DNA from: a bacterium
Lineage (GTDB): Bacteria > UBP15 > UBA6099 > DSWB01
NCBI GenBank assembly: GCA_020061125.1
Contig: JAGUYV010000357.1
Location: 1 to 17,868 of the forward strand
DNA: 17,868 nt
Reading direction: 5' to 3'
The position numbers were made by a program, and so were the translations under genes. Under the pieces are notes generated by a model, which made no database searches, was not told where the DNA came from, and worked only from the letters and a program-made list of their open reading frames with translations. Position 1 is the stretch's first letter. Each line of letters begins with the position of its first letter. Positions 1 through 9,659 of this stretch are shown in pieces.

Positions 1-318
1 GGCGGGCGGGCGCCGCGGCGGGCCGCCCGCTTTCCACAGTTCCTCGATATCGCTGGCCACCTGTTTGGCCAGGAACTCCTCAAGGATGCTGATGCCGTTC
101 ACCCGCGCCATGGGGATGAAAAACTCCATGGGCGCTCCGGCCTGGGACAGCCGCATCAGATTCACCGCAATGGTGGGCTTGTCCATGGGCGATCCCTCGG
201 GCAGCCCCACCACGCGCTCACAGCACAGCATGCCGTCCGCGCTATCCACCTTCCTGCTCAATTCCACATACAGGAAGGAGCCGTCAATAAAGTTCACGAG
301 CGCGCGTGCGACTTTCAC
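1..318 (-). CDS. Hypothetical protein, C-terminus beyond window edge
   Basis: I do not recognise this protein. At least 106 codons are open from a GTG start at 318 to the window edge, so the C-terminus is missing. The start is chosen because GGAGG sits about 9 bases upstream and no other in-frame start lies between it and the stop of the gene before. The visible part begins VKVARALVNFIDGSF and has no signal peptide, membrane segment or known motif. The last visible stretch (about residues 98-106) is rich in Gly, Pro and Arg and may be a flexible linker. It starts only 22 bases after the pyruvate-kinase-C-like gene, so the two are probably co-transcribed from the promoter at 937-965. Confidence 0.6.
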   Translation of the reverse strand, partial: MKVARALVNFIDGSFLYVELSRKVDSADGMLCCERVVGLPEGSPMDKPTIAVNLMRLSQAGAPMEFFIPMARVNGISILEEFLAKQVASDIEELWKAGGPPRRPPA

Positions 319-340
319 TGTGTCACTCCTCCGCGGCGCA

Positions 341-898
341 TCAGAAATCCCCGGGCTTGGCCAGGATCTCGCGCACCTTCAAATCGAAAAACCTGTTTGA
401 CGGGGCCGTGGCGATGATGGCCGCGGTGTCCGCGCCCCAGGCCGTGCCCGCTACGGCGATGATGTCCTCGCCCTGCGGCACAAGCCCCGCGTCCGTGACC
501 ATGGCCGCCATCTCCACGCACACCTTCATGCCCTGCCCGAAGATGCGCAATGCGGCCGCCACCACCTGCTCCGCGGAAAACCCGCCGAATTTCTCCTTCA
601 CCGCCGTGCCTAGGCCCCGCGTCACCATGGTGCCTGTGTGTATCACGGCGTTGAACCGCTGGATTTCGTCCCGGTTCTCGGGCGTCAGCTCCAGAACCCC
701 GTCTTTTTTGAATCCCACATTGTGCGTGACTACGATGACGCGCGCGGGCGCATCCGCGAACAGCCGCGCCGCTTTCACGCCGGTTTCCCCGCGCGTGGAT
801 GCAACGGCCACATACCGGATTTCCCGCTCCAGCGCGGTCTGCCGCGCCATCTCGAGAACCGCGTCCGTGTGCTGCTGTCCCGCATCTTTGAAAATCAA
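341..898 (-). CDS. Pyruvate kinase C-terminal-like (PK_C) domain protein
   Basis: A 185-residue soluble protein that resembles the stand-alone pyruvate kinase alpha/beta (PK_C, PF02887-like) proteins, such as the archaeal AF0103 type. Recognisable blocks are the N-terminal segment ending in HTDAVLEMA, the strand-turn VAVASTRGETGVKAA near 30-44, VIVVTHNVGF near 54-63, and a C-terminal GxGMKVCVEMAAMVTDAGL block near 142-160. There is no kinase catalytic barrel, so it is not a pyruvate kinase; the family role is unknown, and ligand binding at the former allosteric-domain fold is a guess. The start appears to be TTG at 898, directly after a run of nine T residues, with only a GGGG at 11 bases as a ribosome site. 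Family alignment by eye supports an N-terminus close to here. It leads a two-gene operon. Confidence 0.75.
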   Translation of the reverse strand: MIFKDAGQQHTDAVLEMARQTALEREIRYVAVASTRGETGVKAARLFADAPARVIVVTHNVGFKKDGVLELTPENRDEIQRFNAVIHTGTMVTRGLGTAVKEKFGGFSAEQVVAAALRIFGQGMKVCVEMAAMVTDAGLVPQGEDIIAVAGTAWGADTAAIIATAPSNRFFDLKVREILAKPGDF

Positions 899-936
899 AA
901 AAAAAGAAACCCCGCAGCCAGATTTTCCGCGTGGAT

Positions 937-965
937 AGTATATCTATGATCATCTGGCAAGTCAA
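937..965 (-). promoter_or_regulatory. Sigma-70 promoter for the PK_C-like operon
   Basis: On the minus strand, TTGACT (965-960) and TATACT (942-937) are separated by exactly 17 bases, each one mismatch from consensus. Transcription would start near 930, giving a leader of about 30 bases before the TTG start at 898. This separates the operon from the porin gene upstream. Confidence 0.75.
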
Positions 966-1171
966 ACAACGGCAATTTAAATAAAAACATTATTTCAATA
1001 CTACAGGATTGTCCGGAACGCCCCATGCAAAGGCTGGCGCACCCCGGCAATGCGTGAGCCGTAGGTGTCCGTTGTTGAGGCATTCTGTTTCCGGACAGCT
1101 TTCATTGAAGCCTGTCGAGGCTGTTGAAAAACATATCGGCTCAAGCACGAGGCTTTTATGCGCACGGGCGG
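966..1171. other. Non-coding gap with small inverted repeats
   Basis: The gap between the porin terminator and the next promoter holds no convincing gene. Visible structure: a five-base-stem hairpin AGCCT-GTCG-AGGCT at 1109-1122, and GTCCGGAA near 1013 facing TTCCGGAC near 1089. The left third (about 960-1000) is AT-rich, as expected upstream of a promoter. I cannot assign a function. Confidence 0.4.
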
Positions 1172-1203
1172 AAAACGGCCCGTCCCGCGCGGTCCGGGGC
1201 CGT
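1172..1203 (-). terminator. Rho-independent terminator after the porin gene
   Basis: On the minus strand ACGGCCC (1203-1197) pairs perfectly with GGGCCGT (1181-1175), enclosing a GC-rich loop, and is followed by TTTT. The stem overlaps the final base of the porin stop codon. The U-tract is short, so termination may be partial. Confidence 0.6.
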
Positions 1204-2357
1204 CAGAACCCGATCATGATCTGCAGGCGCAGCTCGTCGTTGTCCTCGCCGCCCGCGGCTTCTTTCTTTGACAGGTAATTCAGCTTGTACACCACATCTT
1301 TTGCGGCGCGGTAGTTCACGGCCAGGGTATCCCAGGTCACATCCGTGGCGGTGGTGGTTCTGACATTGGGATCGTAATCCTCGTGCCGCCAGAAGAAGGT
1401 GTAATTCTTCATGAAATCCACGCCGAACTGCAGGTAACGGCCGTCGGCTAGCACGGCGCCGGCCGCGGGGTCCTTGGGCTTGAGGCGCGCCTGCATGAAC
1501 TCGGCCTTGAATGAGTAGTCTCCGATGCGCGAGCGCAGGCCGGCCTGTTTGAGCGTCTTGTCATACGGAGAAAACGCGCCGGTGTTGGCCGCTGTTTCCA
1601 GGGGCGTGGCGTTTCCGGTCTCGCCCTTTGCGGACAGGAAGGCGGCCTCGGGCTGCAGTTGCAGAGCGCCGATTTTATATGAGCCGGTCAAGCGCGCCGT
1701 TAGCGCGTCCGGGTCCCCGGTGTCGGCGCTATTTTTGCCCGAGCCGTTGAATGCGCCCAGTTCGAGGGCCGTGTCCGGGGCCAGATCGCGCTTTACATTC
1801 ACACCGATGTCGCGTCCGTTGGAGGGGCGCATCTGGTTGATGAACTGCGCGCGGTCAATCATGTCCAGATCCTTTGCGCTGATAATGGACTCGTAACTGA
1901 CCGGCAACTTGAACTGGCCGGCCGAGATCGAGGTGCGGCGAGTGGGCTTCCAGTTCACGAACGCGTCCAGAACAATGGGATCCGCGTTCGCGAAATCCAC
2001 GCCCATCTTCCAGGACATGTTGGGCATGGAGTCGCCGGAAAGCGACAGGCGCGCGTGGCGCACGCGGAAGGTGTCGTTGTTCTGCGTTGTGTCGTTTTCC
2101 ATCCAGTAGCCCGTGAGGTGCATGAAGCCGCTGGCCTTGAAGGGCAGAGAGGCGGGCGCGGGCGCCTTGGCCGCGGCGGGCGCGTCCAGCTCTGTGACAA
2201 GGCCCGCGGCCTCCTCGGCGGTGAGGATCTGCTTTTGCACGAGCAGATCCAGAAGGCGGTCCACGCGGTCATCGGACTGCGCGGCGGGCGCGGCGCACGA
2301 AACAAGAACGGCGCACGCGACGGCTGCAAACACGGCTGCGATCTTTCTCATCGGCAT
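1203..2357 (-). CDS. OprO/OprP-like (Porin_O_P family) outer-membrane porin
   Basis: A 384-residue outer-membrane barrel resembling the phosphate-selective porin O/P family (PF07396-like), expected to form a diffusion channel for small, often anionic, solutes. Residues 1-27 form a signal peptide. Residues 31-58 (DRVDRLLDLLVQKQILTAEEA) match the short coiled-coil segment typical before these barrels, followed by an Ala/Pro linker near 59-70. The remainder alternates polar and hydrophobic residues, with RVRHARLSLSG and WKMGVDFAN typical of the family, and it ends in a terminal Phe, the barrel-assembly signal. The ATG at 2357 is chosen over 2351 because GGGGGG lies 10 bases upstream. LVSC at 18-21 resembles a lipobox, which would be odd for a porin. 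It follows the terminator of the large operon and has its own terminator. Phosphate specificity is not supported; an organic anion is equally possible. Confidence 0.85.
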   Translation of the reverse strand: MPMRKIAAVFAAVACAVLVSCAAPAAQSDDRVDRLLDLLVQKQILTAEEAAGLVTELDAPAAAKAPAPASLPFKASGFMHLTGYWMENDTTQNNDTFRVRHARLSLSGDSMPNMSWKMGVDFANADPIVLDAFVNWKPTRRTSISAGQFKLPVSYESIISAKDLDMIDRAQFINQMRPSNGRDIGVNVKRDLAPDTALELGAFNGSGKNSADTGDPDALTARLTGSYKIGALQLQPEAAFLSAKGETGNATPLETAANTGAFSPYDKTLKQAGLRSRIGDYSFKAEFMQARLKPKDPAAGAVLADGRYLQFGVDFMKNYTFFWRHEDYDPNVRTTTATDVTWDTLAVNYRAAKDVVYKLNYLSKKEAAGGEDNDELRLQIMIGF

Positions 2358-2433
2358 GTGGTAAAGTCCCCCCGGTTTCTGATCACAAGGATCGGAATTT
2401 GGAATAGTATATGCAAAGGGAGGGGCGGGCCGG

Positions 2434-2469
2434 AAAAAGGGGCGGCCGGGGGTCAGGGTCCCGGCCGCC
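2434..2469 (-). terminator. Strong rho-independent terminator of the six-gene operon
   Basis: On the minus strand a perfect ten-base stem, GGCGGCCGGG (2469-2460) with CCCGGCCGCC (2450-2441), encloses a nine-base loop and is followed by CC and then TTTTT (2438-2434). It lies 84 bases after the stop of the last receiver gene and marks the end of the operon that begins at the sigma-54 promoter near 9660. Confidence 0.85.
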
Positions 2470-2553
2470 GTTGGTGAAAAACAAACATCCGGCGTGAAGC
2501 GGATGGCGTTTCAAGGGAAACGAACAACATAAAAACCGGCCCGCGAACCCGCG

Positions 2554-3015
2554 TCAGTCGTCGAGATCCGTGCGCTTGTCGAACACGGCCATGGGGTGGC
2601 TGATGATGCGATCAATGCGCGCCTTGCGGATTTTCTCGTCCATGGCCTGCTTGCGCGCGAACGCCTCTTTGATTTTTTCCACGAGATCCGGCACATCGCA
2701 GGGTTTCATCACATAGTCGAAAGCGCCGAGCTTGAGGCCCTCGACCGCGGACTCCACGGAGGCGTGGCCGGTGAGCATGATGACCTCCACAAGCGGGTGG
2801 TCGCGCTTGATGCGGCGCAGTGTTTCCACCCCGTCCATGCCCGGCATTTTCATATCCAGGATCACCACATCAACCGGGTTGCCGGACAGAATGTTCAGCG
2901 CTTCCTGGCCGCCGGGCGCGGTCCTGGCGTTCATGCCGCGCTTTTCCAGAAGGATTTTCGTGGTCGAAAGGAACCGCTCCTCGTCGTCCACCAGCAGAAT
3001 TTGAACAATGCTCAT
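2554..3015 (-). CDS. Single-domain response regulator with conserved C-terminal tail
   Basis: A 153-residue protein with one receiver domain (about 4-120) and no DNA-binding output domain. All phosphotransfer residues are present: acidic pair D10/D11, phospho-acceptor D54 (LDMKMPGMDG), T82 and K104. A charged helical tail follows (about 121-153) with the segment SHPMAVFDK, closely matching the tail of the receiver at 4802-5293. The ATG at 3015 is chosen because TGGAGG lies five bases before it; the longer reading from TTG at 3027 would bury that site. It starts 34 bases after the kinase gene at 3050-4768, its likely phosphodonor, and is the last gene of the operon. Output is probably by protein contact, for example with the fused transporter or another kinase, but that is inference. 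Confidence 0.9.
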   Translation of the reverse strand: MSIVQILLVDDEERFLSTTKILLEKRGMNARTAPGGQEALNILSGNPVDVVILDMKMPGMDGVETLRRIKRDHPLVEVIMLTGHASVESAVEGLKLGAFDYVMKPCDVPDLVEKIKEAFARKQAMDEKIRKARIDRIISHPMAVFDKRTDLDD

Positions 3016-3049
3016 GGCATCCTCCAAAGGTTAATTTGCGCGCCCGGCG

Positions 3050-4768
3050 TCATGCGCCCGGGTGCGCGTGCGCCTGGGACAGCGGCATGCGCACAGTGAA
3101 CACCGTGCCTGCGCCCGGCTCGCTTTGCACTTCAATCCGGCCTCCGAGCCGTTCCACGATGCCGTAGCATGTGCTCAACCCCAGGCCGGTGCCCTGCCCC
3201 ACGGGCTTTGTGGTGAAAAAGGGCAGAAAGATTTTGCTCAAGTTTTCCGGCTCGATGCCGCAGCCGTTGTCCGCCACGGACACGACAATCTCATTGTGTT
3301 CCTGCTGAACCTCGATGCGGATTTCCGCCCCGTGCCGGTTGTGCACCGCATACAGGGCGTTGTTGAGCAGGTTCAGAAACACCTGCTGGAGCTGCGATTC
3401 GTCGCTCATGATCCGGGGCAGGCCTTTTTCCGCACTCACCGCGATGGACACGCCGTCAATATGCGCGCGCTTGTCCACCATGGACACCACATCCTCGACC
3501 ATGTCGCCGAGGTCCACCTCGTGGAGCGCGGGGTCTGTCTTGCGCGCGAATTTCAGCAGGCCCTGGGTGATGAGCGAACAGCGCGATATCTGCATGGAGA
3601 TCTGCGCCATGCTGTCGCGTATGGTGGACAGATCCGCGGGTGTCAGGTTTTTGTCCGGGATCTCAAGATCGTTAAGCACATCGTTTATCAAATAGCACTC
3701 GGCCATCATGACCTGGAGCGGGTTGTTGATTTCATGGGCCATGCCTGCACTCATTTCGCCGACTTCTGCCAGCTTGCCCGCGGCCAGGAGCTTGTTGCTC
3801 ATCTCGCGTTTTTCGACCTCGACCACGGCAAGCTGACCGGCCAGGCCCGAGGCGAGCACATAAGCGGTGAGCACGACCACGCCGCCGCCCAGGGCGATGA
3901 CGATAACGGCCACGGCCACGGCGCGCGCCAGCGGCGCGTAGGCGTCCGTGGCTTTCTGCCGCACCACGAGCAGCCATCCGGTTTGCTGCAGGCGGCCTAC
4001 GGCGTACAGATAGGTGTTCCCGTCCGAGGCCTGCGCCGTGAACGACTCCACTCCTGCATCCGCCTTGCGGTAAAGGCGCCAGTCAGGGTCCGGCTCCTCC
4101 AGGCGCTCTCCAGACGACAGTCCGGTCTGGAACACGCCTTTGCCGTTTACGATGAACGCCTGCCCGGTGCTGCCCACGCGCACGGCCTTCACCAGGTTGC
4201 TGAAATACGCCGTGTCTATGGTGGCTCGCAGATACCACGGCCGGCCGCCCTCGATGCGCTGCACAGCGATCACGAAGTGCGGGACATTTCTGTAGCCCTT
4301 GAACACATCGGAGACATACACGCCCCTGCGGGACACGGCCTTGAACCAGTCCGTGTTCGAGTAATCTTTGCCCTCGAGATCGTATTCGCCGACATAGGCC
4401 GCATGCCGGCCTTTTTCGTCAAACACGCCGATGTCCTCGAATGCGGGAAACTTGCTTTTCAGATCCATGAAAAGTGCGCCGAGCGCATCGCCTTCCGACA
4501 GCTCTGTAAAGGAGCGCGTGGTGGCCGTGAACTCCAGGGCCGAGACCTGCTCGGCCAGGAACTCGTCCACAAGCGCGCGGTGGCCGTCGGTGATGCGGCT
4601 CAACTCGCCCTGGGCCTTGCGGCCCAGGGCGTCGGCGAAGAAATACACCAGAACGCCGCACACGAGCATGACGATGAGAAAAGGGGCGATGAGCACGCGC
4701 GTGATGATCATGCGCCGGATGCGCTTGAACTTGGCGCTTTGTTCGCCGTTGTTTTGAAGGCTGTCCAT
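3050..4768 (-). CDS. dCache-type membrane sensor histidine kinase
   Basis: A 572-residue hybrid-free histidine kinase. A short cytoplasmic N-terminus leads to TM1 (about 22-45), an extracytoplasmic double-Cache-like sensor (about 55-272; the segment GYRNVPHFVIAVQR is typical), TM2 (about 280-307), then the DHp domain with H345 in GMAHEINNPL and the HATPase domain with N470 (LLNNA), D500 (DNGCGI), the FLPFFTTK F-box and the GQGTGLGLS G2 box. No HAMP is apparent; a short helix joins TM2 to DHp. All catalytic residues are intact, so it should autophosphorylate in response to a small ligand outside the cell. The ATG at 4768 is preferred because GGTGA is five bases upstream; a GTG at 4777 would add three residues. 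It lies between two stand-alone receivers, which are its probable partners, and is architecturally a sibling of the kinase at 7424-9184. Confidence 0.92.
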   Translation of the reverse strand: MDSLQNNGEQSAKFKRIRRMIITRVLIAPFLIVMLVCGVLVYFFADALGRKAQGELSRITDGHRALVDEFLAEQVSALEFTATTRSFTELSEGDALGALFMDLKSKFPAFEDIGVFDEKGRHAAYVGEYDLEGKDYSNTDWFKAVSRRGVYVSDVFKGYRNVPHFVIAVQRIEGGRPWYLRATIDTAYFSNLVKAVRVGSTGQAFIVNGKGVFQTGLSSGERLEEPDPDWRLYRKADAGVESFTAQASDGNTYLYAVGRLQQTGWLLVVRQKATDAYAPLARAVAVAVIVIALGGGVVVLTAYVLASGLAGQLAVVEVEKREMSNKLLAAGKLAEVGEMSAGMAHEINNPLQVMMAECYLINDVLNDLEIPDKNLTPADLSTIRDSMAQISMQISRCSLITQGLLKFARKTDPALHEVDLGDMVEDVVSMVDKRAHIDGVSIAVSAEKGLPRIMSDESQLQQVFLNLLNNALYAVHNRHGAEIRIEVQQEHNEIVVSVADNGCGIEPENLSKIFLPFFTTKPVGQGTGLGLSTCYGIVERLGGRIEVQSEPGAGTVFTVRMPLSQAHAHPGA

Positions 4769-4801
4769 GCCGGTCACCGTCTCCCCGGGCGCAGGCCCGC
4801 G

Positions 4802-5293
4802 TCAGGCGTTCTCCTGGTCCAGTTCCTTCATCTTGCGCAGAATGGCCATGGGGGAACTGTTCTCGGCCATGTTCAGCAGTCTTTCAAGCTGATCTTCCTT
4901 AATCTTCTTCTTGTTCATGAGGCGCTTCTTGTACGCGTCGCTCAACACCTGGAGCAGGTAGTCCAGGTCGCAGGGCTTCTGCAGGTACGAGTATGCGCCT
5001 CCGCGCGTGCACTCCACGGCCGAGTCTATGGACCCGTGGCCGGTGAGGATCACGACCTCCAGGAACGGGCGCAGCTTTTTGAGTTCGGCGAGCGTGGTTT
5101 CGCCGTTCATGCCCGGCATCTTGAGGTCCACCAGGGCGATGTCGAAGCTGTTGTCCCTGGCCGCTTCGATTGCTTTCTCCCCGCGGTTCACCGCAGTCAC
5201 ATTGAAATCGCGCACTTCGAGCCGCTTGGTCATGGACCGGAGGAATTCCTCCTCGTCGTCCACAACGAGGATGTTGATTTTCTGGTTGCTCAT
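4802..5293 (-). CDS. Single-domain response regulator with conserved C-terminal tail
   Basis: A 163-residue receiver protein without a DNA-binding domain. The receiver (about 6-122) keeps the acidic pair D12/D13, the phospho-acceptor D56 (VDLKMPGMNG), T84 and K106. The strongly charged tail (about 123-163, starting KKRLMNKKKIKED) is predicted helical and contains SSPMAILRK, the counterpart of SHPMAVFDK in the receiver at 2554-3015. The ATG at 5293 has GGAGA seven bases upstream. It is located 33 bases before the dCache kinase at 4768 and 74 bases after the receiver-transporter fusion; a hairpin at 5314-5335 lies in that gap. The pair of tailed receivers around one kinase suggests they share a phosphodonor and a binding partner. 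Confidence 0.9.
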   Translation of the reverse strand: MSNQKINILVVDDEEEFLRSMTKRLEVRDFNVTAVNRGEKAIEAARDNSFDIALVDLKMPGMNGETTLAELKKLRPFLEVVILTGHGSIDSAVECTRGGAYSYLQKPCDLDYLLQVLSDAYKKRLMNKKKIKEDQLERLLNMAENSSPMAILRKMKELDQENA

Positions 5294-5313
5294 GGTCTTG
5301 TCTCCTTTTCTGC

Positions 5314-5335
5314 GGCGCAGGCTGTGCCTGCCGCC
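5314..5335 (-). other. Intercistronic hairpin, not a terminator
   Basis: Between the transporter-fusion gene and the next receiver, the minus strand forms GGC-(G)-GCAGGC / loop ACA / GCCTGC-GCC, nine base pairs with one bulged base. No T-tract follows; GAAAAGGAG and the ribosome site do. It may stabilise or set the dose of the separate mRNA parts of the operon. Confidence 0.4.
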
Positions 5336-5367
5336 ATTCTCTTGTCTTCACGCCGAAGCAAATGTCT

Positions 5368-7423
5368 TTATTTGTCAATCCCCATCCACTGCCAGTAGCC
5401 GAGAATGGTCCAGAAGAACAGCACGGCCCAGCTTATGAGGAGCACTATGGTGCCGTGCTTGAAGAAGTCGCCCAGGGTGACGAGCTGCTCGCCGGTTTCC
5501 GGGTCGCGGGCCATGGCGTAGGCGATGGCGTTGTTGGGCGTTCCGATGATCATCATGTGCGCGAAGCTGGACGCGAACGCGGTAGCCAGGCCCACCATGA
5601 CAGGCGAGGTGTTCGAGAGGATGGCCATGGGCACGGTGATGGGGCCGATGGCGGCCACGGTGGCGCCGTCGCTCATGAAGTTGGTCACGGTGCCGGAGAA
5701 AAGGCTCGAACTGATGGCCAGGCCCGCTCCGCTCTGGAAGAACGGGGGCAGCGCGGAGATGAACCGCTCGGCGATCCACAGCGAACCGCCGGTGAGCGCC
5801 ACGCAGTAGCCCAGCGCGCTCGCGCTGGCGTACAGCGCCACCACATCCCAGTGAATGTGGTTGATGTCCTTCCACTGAAGGATGCCGAAACAGGACAGGA
5901 TGACCAGCGCGAACAGGAACGGCCCGCCCATACCGAACTCCTCGCCCAGAGTGATGAGCATGACCACGAGGATCACGAGGATGACGGCGGTGAGGTATTC
6001 CTGTTTCGTCATTTTGCCGATCTTCTGGGTTTCCTTGCGGATCTCGGTGATCAGATCCAGCTTCTTAACCTGCAGCTTGTTTCTGAATGCGAAGAAAAAG
6101 TACGCGGCGATGGCGATGGCGCAGACCGGCACGAAGGGCAGGCCGTACTTGACCCACTCGCCGAACGAGATCTGGATGCCGTAGTCCGCGAGGATGCCGA
6201 TCATGACCGCGTTGCGGCCGCCCGCGGCCGGGGATCCGGGTCCGCCGATGTTCGCGGTGAAGCAGCACACCAGAATGAGCATGACCGCCAGGGCGCGGTC
6301 CTTTTTCACGCCGGCCGCGCGGGTCACGCCCATGTAGCCCAGCATCAGGACCGGCACCACGAACGCCACCAGCGCGTGCTCGGACAGGAACGACGCGCTC
6401 ACCGCCAGCAGCGGGCAAAAGATGAACAGGAACAGGGGCAGGGATTTGCTGGTGCCCAAAAGCAACAGGCCTATGCGCCGGTCCAGCCCGGTCTTGGAGA
6501 TGGCCGCGGCCAGGCCCAGCACGCCCATGACGAACAGCACCGCGTCCTTGAAGTGCGCGCGTGCTATATCGTTGGGCGTGAGGATATTGAACATGTACAT
6601 GAGCACGCAGGCCAGAAACGCGGTGATGCCCACGGGCAGCGCGCCCGAGGCCCAGAACACCGCGCTCAACACCAGGATGCCGATCATGATCTTGGCCTTG
6701 CGCGCGGCGATCATCGCGGCCTGGTCATCGCTGACTTCGGCGCCGCCACGGTGCTCCATGATTTTTGATTTGTCCAAGTAGTAAGAGCCGATGGAATCTC
6801 CGTCCTTCATTTTGCCGAAATCGGAGTAGCCCAGAATGCGCGCGGCTTTTTCGGATTTCTGTTCGGCCACGAGCGACACCATGCTTTTCGGGGGCGGGGT
6901 GAGCGCGATGAGCAGGAACAGGAGCACATTGGCGATGATGATGCCCGGGCGCAAGCCGTGCACGCCCGTGAGCCAGGCTTTAAGGCTCGTGCGCTTGACA
7001 TCCGGGATCTCGTGGCGGGCCATGGCGTAGATGCGCTCCTGCCGCGCCGCCTCAATGTAATCAATAAGCTCCTCGACCGGACAGGGCTTGGCCATGTATT
7101 TGAACACATCGTATTTTCCGGTGAGCCGGGCTTTTTCCGTGGTGCCGTGCCCGGTGAGCATGATGATCTGCACCTCGGGCCGGATGGCCTTGATCTCCTT
7201 GAGCGTCTGGATGCCGTCCATGCCGGGCATTTTCTGGTCCAGCACGATGACCTCGGGGCTTTTGTGGCGCACGATTTTGATGGCGTCTTCGCCCGCGCCC
7301 ACATCCATCACGCTGTAGCCGCGCACCTCGAGCTGTTTCTTCATGGCGGTCCGGAAGTGTTCTTCGTCGTCCACCAGAAGGACTTTGCCGGTTCCCTCCA
7401 GCACGCCGCCGCTGACAGTTGCT

Positions 7424-7431
<8 letters not shown>
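5368..7431 (-). CDS. Receiver domain fused to SLC13/DASS-family anion transporter
   Basis: A 687-residue fusion. Residues 16-130 form a complete receiver: acidic pair D21/D22, phospho-acceptor D65 (LDQKMPGMDG), T93 and K115. A cytoplasmic helix-rich linker (131-162) leads to TM1 (163-178), then a permease of the SLC13/DASS (sodium:sulfate/dicarboxylate symporter) type with about eleven further membrane segments. Family signatures are the PPP after TM1, the ALPVGITAFLACVL segment (264-277), GGPGSPAAGGRNA (397-408) and IIGTPNNAIAY (628-638). The two SNT cation-site motifs are replaced by SEH (350-352) and SDG (587-589). The loop after TM1 (about 180-245) is some 50 residues longer than usual. 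The ATG at 7431 has GGAGG about nine bases upstream and overlaps the stop of the preceding kinase by eight bases, implying translational coupling. The likely meaning is a transporter gated by phosphorylation of its attached receiver; the substrate is unknown. Confidence 0.9.
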
Positions 7432-9184
<1,753 letters not shown>

Positions 9185-9203
9185 GATTGCGACCTCGCCG
9201 GGT

Positions 9204-9617
9204 TCAGTTGTTTTTCACCAGAGAAACTTCTGGGAACCGGGCCGGATAGCACCTGCGCAGCACAGCGTCCATGGCGCGCAGCAGCGGCTCCGGGTTCCCC
9301 TGTTTTTCCACAAAAGCGTCAGCCTGTCTGACCGTGGAATCGTGCTCAAATTCCGATATGTCCGAATGCGCCACAACCGGGATGCGCGGGGAGCGGGCGC
9401 GCAGGAGCGAGAACGCTTCCTTACCCCCGAGGAATGGTAGGTTCCAGTCCAGCAGCGCCAGAGCCGCGGGGCAGTCCCCCTGGTCGAGGAGCGCGAACAG
9501 TTCCCTGTGGTTGGCCGCGCACACTACCCCGTAGCCATGGGCCAGCAGTTCACGCATCAGATAGCTACGGATGCGGGCGCTCCCTTCGGCGATGAGGATG
9601 ACAAACCCTTTGTTCAC
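9204..9617 (-). CDS. Stand-alone receiver protein with altered acidic pocket
   Basis: A 137-residue protein with a single receiver fold (about 4-121) and a short C-terminal tail. The phospho-acceptor D57 (LLDWNLPFLGG), S85 and K105 are present, but the usual DD metal-binding pair is A10/E11 (LIAEGS), so phosphorylation may be weak or need a strong donor. The GTG at 9617 is chosen because AAGGGAG lies upstream at about nine bases, and because residues translated upstream of it show no receiver character although the frame stays open to 9908. It is the first gene of the operon, 33 bases after the predicted sigma-54 start and 19 bases before the kinase at 9184. A role as a phosphate sink or adaptor is inference. 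Confidence 0.82.
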   Translation of the reverse strand: MNKGFVILIAEGSARIRSYLMRELLAHGYGVVCAANHRELFALLDQGDCPAALALLDWNLPFLGGKEAFSLLRARSPRIPVVAHSDISEFEHDSTVRQADAFVEKQGNPEPLLRAMDAVLRRCYPARFPEVSLVKNN

Positions 9618-9659
9618 GGCGTTGCGCTCCCTTGCGCGGTATGCAGCGCACATAAATGA

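Noticed and set aside
895-1083. Small minus-strand frame upstream of the PK_C-like gene
   Set aside because: It spans the promoter at 937-965, has no ribosome site and resembles nothing.
2406-2411. TATACT on the minus strand as a porin promoter -10 element
   Set aside because: No acceptable -35 hexamer lies 16-18 bases upstream (TCCGGC at 17), so the promoter is unproven although its position fits.
2525-2552. Hairpin followed by T residues just after the last receiver gene as the terminator
   Set aside because: Only a four-base stem forms; the ten-base stem at 2434-2469 is far more convincing.
3062-5398. Very long plus-strand open frame opposite the kinase and receiver genes
   Set aside because: It is the antisense shadow of GC-rich genes; its protein is rich in His, Arg and Ala with no domain, while the minus strand encodes clear kinase and receiver motifs.
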